Shown here in pieces: positions 7,118-11,407 of a stretch of DNA of 11,407 bases. The stretch is from NCBI GenBank assembly GCA_021775715.1, contig JAJFHI010000196.1, positions 1 through 11,407 on the forward strand. Reading direction: 5' to 3'. A program made the position numbers and the translations under genes. How positions within the stretch are numbered: the first letter of the stretch is position 1; each line of letters opens with the position of its first letter. The stretch is from Hyphomicrobiaceae bacterium (lineage in GTDB: Bacteria; Pseudomonadota; Alphaproteobacteria; Rhizobiales; Hyphomicrobiaceae). The notes below the pieces were generated by a model, which was not told where the DNA came from, made no database searches, and worked only from the letters and a program-made list of their open reading frames with translations.

Positions 7118-8242
7118 TCACCGCGCAGCCGTTTCCAGGCGCGCCAGTGTTGTTAGTATCAGTGTTTTACGGTCGAGATTAAGAGCCATAGCGTCAGCCT
7201 TATCGCGCGCCACTGTTTCCCATAAGGCGGCCCATGAGGCAAGCTGGCCGTCTTTTATAAGGCGTCGCGCCAGCTCCAACTCACCCTTGCCGCCATCATC
7301 TGTCGCACGCACCCGGACCAACCGCGCCAAGAGGTCCAGCAGCAGGTTGAAAAAGAGTTCAAACCGCTCGGCTGCCGCAACAGGCGACAAGGTATCCCCG
7401 AGAACGTGGCCTTTGCCCCAATCGAGTTTGGGAAGGGAGGCGAACATACTCCAGATCTGATCCTGCATTTCGGCCCCGCCACCGGCTGCCAGCGTCAACA
7501 GACGCCCGACACTGCCCCCCGATAACCCGGCAAGCTTGTCGATGTCGGCATCACTGACGGCAAGCGTTCCGTCTTCGACCCCGGCCATGGCCTGTCGTGT
7601 TGCCTTGGCCAGGTCGATCTTGCCCATCGGGGCGAGGTCCAACCGCCGACAACGAGAGCGTATCGTGTTGAGCAGCCGTCCGGGTTCCGAACTCAACAAC
7701 AGGAACACGGTGTCTGCCGGCGGCTCTTCCAACGACTTTAACAACGCATTGGCAGCAGAAATATTCATCTCGTCTGCTGCGTCAACAATCACAATCCGCC
7801 ACTGCCCTGCACCGCTACGATGGCTGAGAAAACCGCGTAGGCGGCGCACATCATCGACACGGATCTGTGCGGGGAAGCGTTTCGTCTTGATATCCCACTG
7901 CCGGCGAATAACGAAGAGCCCCGTATGCGACAACGCCTCAACACCCTTCGCGCCAACACTGTCCGGCATCACGTCCAGACGTCCCGGTTGCACCAGCCGG
8001 TCGCGGGCGTCGCTTAGAACATACTTCGCAAAACGATAGGCGAGCGTTGCTTTGCCGATGCCTATAGGCCCTGACATCAACCAGGCATGGTGCATGCGAC
8101 CGGCGACAAAACCGTTGGCAAATGCAGCTTCTGCTTCGACATGTCCGAAAAGCTGTCGGGTATGACGCGGGTGGGGAAACCCATCCAGGCGGTCAGCTTC
8201 AGGATAGACATCCTGCGTATGCAGTGCCGGTGCACGCGCCAC
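7118..8242 (-). CDS. holB: DNA polymerase III delta prime subunit
   Basis: Delta prime is the stator of the clamp loader that places the beta sliding clamp on DNA during replication. The 374-residue protein has a Walker A-like loop, GPIGIGKA (58-65), then VDAADEMN and NALLKSLEEPP, and the SRC segment IRSRCRRL that serves as sensor 1. The E. coli zinc module with its four Cys is absent, which matches alphaproteobacterial homologues I know. Translation starts at GTG 8242, directly after the tmk TAA. A GGGAGG site inside the end of tmk (8251-8256) lies 8 nt upstream, which supports this start. No in-frame ATG close by fits as well. The C-terminal third is the helical collar domain. The gene order tmk-holB is conserved widely in bacteria. 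Confidence 0.95.
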   Translation of the reverse strand: MARAPALHTQDVYPEADRLDGFPHPRHTRQLFGHVEAEAAFANGFVAGRMHHAWLMSGPIGIGKATLAYRFAKYVLSDARDRLVQPGRLDVMPDSVGAKGVEALSHTGLFVIRRQWDIKTKRFPAQIRVDDVRRLRGFLSHRSGAGQWRIVIVDAADEMNISAANALLKSLEEPPADTVFLLLSSEPGRLLNTIRSRCRRLDLAPMGKIDLAKATRQAMAGVEDGTLAVSDADIDKLAGLSGGSVGRLLTLAAGGGAEMQDQIWSMFASLPKLDWGKGHVLGDTLSPVAAAERFELFFNLLLDLLARLVRVRATDDGGKGELELARRLIKDGQLASWAALWETVARDKADAMALNLDRKTLILTTLARLETAAR

Positions 8243-8911
8243 TTACAACGCCTCCCGCAGCACTTGCGTCGCGATCTTCGACCAGACCTTTTCGGCAATC
8301 ACCTCTGCCTCGTCCGACGCATCGACAACAAAGCAGCGATCAGGATTCATTTTGGCAACCTGTAAGAAACCCTCACGCAGCGCGCGGTGATACGTAAGAT
8401 CGCGCGCTTCATATCGATCAGCCTCGGGTTCACCATCAACGGGGGCCACACCTTCAAGTCGGCGAGCATGCGCGCGCGCCAGACCTTCTTCGGCGATGAT
8501 ATCCATTACAACAGTCAAACCAGGCTGGGTTTCGCCAACGACGATGTCATCCAACTTGTCACAGACATCCGTTGGCAATGTACTGGCCATGCTCTGGTAC
8601 ACACGCGTGGAATCAGCGAAGCGGTCACACAACACCCAGTTGCCCGCAAAAAGCGCTGGGCGAATGGTCTTATTGAGATGATCGGCGCGGGCGGCGTAGA
8701 AAATCAGCGCTTCGGCGAGAGCATCGTGAGGCGGTGTCGCGGGGTCTAACAACAATTCCCTGAGTTTTTCGGCAAACGGCGAACCGCCCGGCTCACGCGT
8801 CACAACGACGGTGTGCCCCAGGGCCTGCAGCCGCTCCGCCAGCAGCTTCACCTGCGTCGACTTACCGGCACCCTCGCCACCTTCAAAAGTTATGAAATGT
8901 CCTTGGTTCAT
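8243..8911 (-). CDS. tmk: Thymidylate kinase (dTMP kinase)
   Basis: Tmk phosphorylates dTMP to dTDP, the step that feeds dTTP synthesis. The 222-residue protein has the P-loop GEGAGKST (12-19), the substrate motif TREPGG (38-43), the DRF variant of the DRY/DRH motif (96-98) with DSTRVYQ after it, and an Arg-rich lid around 148-151 followed by DRYEAR near 165-170. Length is typical. The Shine-Dalgarno match (GAGG at 8914-8917) is only 2 nt before the ATG, so initiation may be modest. The 86-nt gap to the carboxypeptidase gene holds a perfect TATAAT and a 6-bp hairpin, CGCGTC/GACGCG (8925-8945), in the likely leader. The stop TAA abuts the holB GTG. Confidence 0.97.
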   Translation of the reverse strand: MNQGHFITFEGGEGAGKSTQVKLLAERLQALGHTVVVTREPGGSPFAEKLRELLLDPATPPHDALAEALIFYAARADHLNKTIRPALFAGNWVLCDRFADSTRVYQSMASTLPTDVCDKLDDIVVGETQPGLTVVMDIIAEEGLARAHARRLEGVAPVDGEPEADRYEARDLTYHRALREGFLQVAKMNPDRCFVVDASDEAEVIAEKVWSKIATQVLREAL

Positions 8912-8983
8912 GGCCTCAGTCTACCGCGTCACGCAAGAGGACGCGAGCACCTGGAAACCCACAAATGTGTACCATCAACGGGA

Positions 8984-9014
8984 ATTATAGCCCCGTACTA
9001 CTCGTTGTTGACAA
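8984..9014 (-). promoter_or_regulatory. Candidate promoter for the tmk operon
   Basis: On the minus strand TTGTCA (9014-9009) and a perfect TATAAT (8989-8984) are separated by 19 bp. It straddles the carboxypeptidase stop codon and would start transcripts about 65 nt before tmk. The -10 is ideal, but the spacer is at the long limit for a sigma-70 type promoter. Confidence 0.4.
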
Positions 9015-10209
9015 GGCCGGAAGCTTGCGCCGACACCCAACGAAATGTCAGGTGGATCAAGGAATCGAGCCCCTTGCGCATGACCCCACCCGGCTCCACG
9101 TCCGTCGCGGCGTAGAGTTTAACCTCATTGACGGCGCCTGCCGAGCTTGTCACACGCAGCTTGGCGACCTGATCGCCCTGGCGAATTGGCGGCTTCAGTG
9201 GACCATCGTAGATGACTTTGGCTTTCAGCTTTTGATTCGCTGGAAAGCGCGGCAGCACGACTTTGAGTTCGCCTTTGCCTGTAAGCGGCACATAGAACTG
9301 CTCGCCGCCCCAGACGCGTGCCTGCCCGATGATTTCGCCTATATCAAACAACGCAAACTCGGTGAAGCTGCGAAACCCCCATTCAAGCAGACGGCGGGCT
9401 TCTTGCTTGCGATCCTTTTTGCTCTTGAGGCCATTGACGACGACGATGAGACGGCGCCCATCCTGGACAGCGGATCCCACAACTCCATATCCAGCCTGCT
9501 TGATGTAACCGGTTTTGAGCCCATCCGCGCCGATGTCGAGAAACACAAGCGGGTTGCGGTTGATGAAACGATGCTTCCTGTACTTTAATTTCTCAATACC
9601 AAACATCGAATAGTATTCTGGATAGTTGTAGATAATGTAGCGTGCCAGCATGGCCAGTTCGCGCGCTGTCATCAGGTGTTCGGGATGAAAGAGCCCGGTG
9701 GCGTTACGAAATGTCGAGTTCGTCAGGCCGATGCGGCGCGCTTCCGTTTCCATCAATTGCGCGAATGCGGATTCAGATCCCGCCATTCCTTCTGCAATCG
9801 CAATGGCAGCATCGTTGCCGGACTGAACCGCGATACCTTTGAGAAGCAGATCGAGAGTGGTGCGCGTGTTGATGGGCACGAACATCGCTGATGTTCCTGA
9901 TGGTGCACCGCCTTTGCGCCAGGCGTTCTCGCTCATCAGGAATTCGTCTTCAATTTTGAGCTGGCCTTCCTTTAGCGCTTTGAAAACGACAGCCATCGTC
10001 ATCAATTTGCTCATGCTCGCCGGTGGCGACAACTGATTAGCATTGTGCTGGAACAGAATTGCGCCCGTCGCCGCGTCCATCAAGATGGCCTGCTTGGCTT
10101 TCGGCTTAAAGGATGCCCCTTGAGCGGCAGCCAACTGTGCAGCGCACGCAGCAAAAATGATCGCAAGTGCAACCCTAGCGAGGTAGGCGAAATTCGACTT
10201 GAAGAACAA
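8998..10209 (-). CDS. dacC: D-alanyl-D-alanine carboxypeptidase (low-molecular-weight penicillin-binding protein)
   Basis: This peptidase S11 enzyme trims the terminal D-Ala of peptidoglycan stem peptides in the periplasm. Counted from the TTG at 10209 (403 residues), it has the acyl-serine motif SMSK at 65-68, SGN at 130-132 and KTG at 232-234. A PBP5-type C-terminal beta domain follows, and the protein ends in an amphipathic segment (LDSLIHLTFRW) that probably anchors it to the inner membrane. The start is uncertain. The frame is open up to 10350, but no ATG occurs on this strand between 10150 and 10350, so GTG or TTG must be used, or the sequence has an error. TTG 10209 gives a normal signal peptide (FFKSNFAYLARVALAIIF, cleavage near AAA/QG) but lacks a Shine-Dalgarno site. 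GTG 10290 would give 430 residues with a second hydrophobic stretch in front. The symbol could also be dacA or dacF; the family is certain. Confidence 0.9.
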   Translation of the reverse strand: MFFKSNFAYLARVALAIIFAACAAQLAAAQGASFKPKAKQAILMDAATGAILFQHNANQLSPPASMSKLMTMAVVFKALKEGQLKIEDEFLMSENAWRKGGAPSGTSAMFVPINTRTTLDLLLKGIAVQSGNDAAIAIAEGMAGSESAFAQLMETEARRIGLTNSTFRNATGLFHPEHLMTARELAMLARYIIYNYPEYYSMFGIEKLKYRKHRFINRNPLVFLDIGADGLKTGYIKQAGYGVVGSAVQDGRRLIVVVNGLKSKKDRKQEARRLLEWGFRSFTEFALFDIGEIIGQARVWGGEQFYVPLTGKGELKVVLPRFPANQKLKAKVIYDGPLKPPIRQGDQVAKLRVTSSAGAVNEVKLYAATDVEPGGVMRKGLDSLIHLTFRWVSAQASGLVNNE

Positions 10210-10282
10210 AGACAAAGGAAGAACCCAGCAAATAAACTCGAACAGCAAAACAGCGCCCGAAGGCCCTATGACCTTCGTCTCG

Positions 10283-10311
10283 ACTATCACTTTCTTCGCG
10301 TTGAGGGTCAA
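10283..10311 (-). promoter_or_regulatory. Candidate promoter of the carboxypeptidase gene
   Basis: On the minus strand TTGACC (10311-10306, five of six to TTGACA) and GATAGT (10288-10283, four of six to TATAAT) are spaced exactly 17 bp. Transcription would begin near 10276, after every in-frame GTG and before the TTG codons at 10215 and 10209, which supports a downstream translation start. Not proven. Confidence 0.4.
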
Positions 10312-10390
10312 CGCCTGGCAGACGTTTGGCACCCTATAATGGGTCAACAACTGGATTTCGTGATTGCACCTGCGGTCACAATACGATCAA

Positions 10391-10408
10391 GGCCCGCAGA
10401 TGCGGGCC
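10391..10408 (-). terminator. GC-rich hairpin after rlpA, candidate terminator
   Basis: GGCCCGC (10391-10397) and GCGGGCC (10402-10408) form a perfect 7-bp stem with an AGAT loop, extended by one A-T pair. It lies 40 nt beyond the rlpA stop. On the minus strand the stem is followed by TTGATCGTATT, a weak T-rich stretch, so termination is probable but may be leaky. Confidence 0.5.
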
Positions 10409-10448
10409 TCATCCGTTCTTAAATCGAATGAAACGAGGCTCAGGTTGC

Positions 10449-11147
10449 CTATCGAAGTGGTGGACCGCCGAGCCCGGCGTATCCGTAGCCCCTCCGGCCC
10501 GCCATCCGGCGTGACCACGGCTGTGACGCAAGATACCGGACTTCCCGCCTGTTATTACCGTTCAACGGCGCCCGACCGGCATAACGAACGCGCACGTCTG
10601 TGATCCCCTGCTGCGCAAAACCAAGCGCCCGTCCGACAGCTCGAGACAAATCTATGATCCGGCCATGTGCATAGGGGCCACGGTCGTTGATACGGACCAA
10701 GACCGTACGGTTGTTCCTAAGATTGGTAACGTAAGCATACGATGGAAGCGGCAGCGTCGGGTGTGCCGCCGTCAGCGCATTCATGTCGTAGATTTCACCA
10801 TTGGACGTCTTGCGGCCATGAAAGTCCGTGCCGTACCAAGACGCTTTGCCTGTCTTGTTATAACGCGGCTGTTCCCGCGGCGTGTAGAGCTTGCCCGCGA
10901 TCCGATAGGGCCTGCCGACTTTGAATACGCCGCCACCTTTTGGAATAGTCCGGCCCGAACGCACCAACCGTGGGCTCGGAGTCGTGCCTGTCCGCGATGG
11001 CGAGCTGTAGCCACCTGACGGACGTGGCGTTTGACTGATTGATACAGCCGTCGACTGGAACCCCACATCATTTCGGGACACTCGACTTGGCGCACTGGAG
11101 CAGCCAACGATGCCCATTACCACCAGGACGCCCGCTACCAACCACAT
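10449..11147 (-). CDS. rlpA: RlpA-type septal ring lytic transglycosylase lipoprotein
   Basis: RlpA cleaves glycan strands lacking stem peptides and acts at the division septum. From ATG 11147 the protein is 232 residues. A hydrophobic segment ends in GIVGC, a lipobox with Cys16, the only Cys in the mature part. A Ser/Pro/Gly/Arg-rich linker leads to the double-psi beta-barrel domain (about 99-193). This has ASWYG, then Glu118, His129 in TAAHPTLPL and Asp155 in VRINDRGPY, whose spacing matches the Glu, His and Asp known in Pseudomonas aeruginosa RlpA, so it should be active. A short basic tail (SRRMAGRRGYG) replaces the SPOR domain. The start is unsettled: ATG 11147 has no good ribosome-binding site and no positive residue before the hydrophobic core. 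ATG 11270 has AGAGG 9 nt upstream but would add 41 residues. The frame stays open to GTG 11375. Confidence 0.85.
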   Translation of the reverse strand: MWLVAGVLVVMGIVGCSSAPSRVSRNDVGFQSTAVSISQTPRPSGGYSSPSRTGTTPSPRLVRSGRTIPKGGGVFKVGRPYRIAGKLYTPREQPRYNKTGKASWYGTDFHGRKTSNGEIYDMNALTAAHPTLPLPSYAYVTNLRNNRTVLVRINDRGPYAHGRIIDLSRAVGRALGFAQQGITDVRVRYAGRAPLNGNNRREVRYLASQPWSRRMAGRRGYGYAGLGGPPLR

Positions 11148-11175
11148 CGATTTGTTAATAATCTCTGCAACGACA

Positions 11176-11259
11176 ACCCATACCCCGGTCGCCTTGCCGC
11201 AGGGGATACCCCCCGCATGCTCAATTTGCATTACGCCCACACCTATTTGACCCATACCC
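11176..11259. repeat. 10-bp direct repeat ACCCATACCC
   Basis: ACCCATACCC occurs at 11176-11185 and 11250-11259, 74 bp apart, upstream of the likely rlpA lipoprotein start. A related GGATACCCC lies between them. They could be regulator sites or chance similarity in a GC-skewed stretch. Confidence 0.3.
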
Positions 11260-11381
11260 TGTGGGGACATTGCCCCGCGCCTCTTTTTTCTGAGCCTGGC
11301 CCTTTTTGGACACTTCAGCTCGAAGGCGTCGAAAGAATGACAAAATCTCTTTGATATCCGGTAAAGATACCGCACTTGAGC

Positions 11382-11399
11382 AATCGTTCATGAATCGTT
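11382..11399. repeat. AATCGTT direct repeat with 11-bp period
   Basis: AATCGTT at 11382-11388 is repeated at 11393-11399 with CATG between, a period of about one helical turn. It lies upstream of rlpA at the window edge and could be an operator half-site pair. Confidence 0.3.
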
Positions 11400-11407
11400 A
11401 GGGTCCG

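Larger units (their letters stand above)
11148..11407 (-). other. Leader or N-terminal extension of rlpA, with short repeats
   Basis: No separate gene is visible here. In the rlpA frame it is open to 11375, but the peptide has no secretion logic and probably is leader RNA. On the minus strand it has a G-rich stretch with GGGTATGGGT twice, short stems GGGG/CCCC at 11260-11273 and around 11208-11219, and an A-run (11283-11289) before AGAGG. I found no convincing -35/-10 pair. The right edge carries the AATCGTT pair described separately. Confidence 0.4.

Noticed and set aside
7118..8242. Missing zinc-module Cys in the delta prime subunit as a defect
   Set aside because: As far as I know, alphaproteobacterial homologues commonly lack it, so it is not a sign of decay.
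8965..9588. Plus-strand open frame of 207 codons antisense to the carboxypeptidase gene
   Set aside because: The opposite frame has all three penicillin-binding motifs; this one has no domain or credible ribosome-binding site.
10335..10340. TATAAT on the plus strand upstream of the carboxypeptidase
   Set aside because: No -35 element lies at a suitable distance, and no plus-strand gene follows.

Overview
This window looks like ordinary chromosome from an alphaproteobacterium, probably near the Hyphomicrobiales/Rhizobiales. The base composition is moderately GC-rich. Two gene neighbourhoods that I know from that class are recognisable: purF followed by a short-chain dehydrogenase, and the block rlpA, D-alanyl-D-alanine carboxypeptidase, tmk, holB, metG, tatD, metallo-beta-lactamase-fold hydrolase. 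The taxonomic call is inference from gene order and protein style; there is no rRNA or other marker.

Left part (1-3775, plus strand). After a short tail that may be the end of an upstream gene comes purF, the first committed enzyme of purine synthesis. It is followed by an exported protein resembling TAXI-type solute-binding proteins, then by an NAD(P)-dependent short-chain dehydrogenase. The ribosome-binding site of the exported protein lies in a possible RNA hairpin. Its presence between purF and the dehydrogenase is the least expected thing in the window.

Middle (3776-3906). The two gene blocks converge here. The gap holds a perfect 12-bp inverted repeat and smaller hairpins, probably transcription ends.

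Right part (3907-11407, minus strand; read from right to left). rlpA (septal lytic transglycosylase lipoprotein) and a penicillin-binding D,D-carboxypeptidase act on peptidoglycan. A hairpin and a candidate promoter separate them. Then tmk (dTMP kinase), holB (clamp-loader delta prime), metG (methionyl-tRNA synthetase), tatD (metal-dependent deoxyribonuclease) and a PhnP-like hydrolase follow almost without gaps. The junctions are TAA abutting GTG, a 24-nt gap, a one-base overlap and an ATGA overlap, so this is a tightly coupled operon linking DNA precursor supply, replication and translation. The carboxypeptidase has no possible ATG start, and the rlpA start is also uncertain.

I see no mobile element, CRISPR array, tRNA or rRNA. 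Most of the window is housekeeping, and I do not claim a new system. The best leads are the orphan exported binding protein with its hairpin-masked ribosome-binding site, the 12-bp inverted repeat and the unusual start of the carboxypeptidase.
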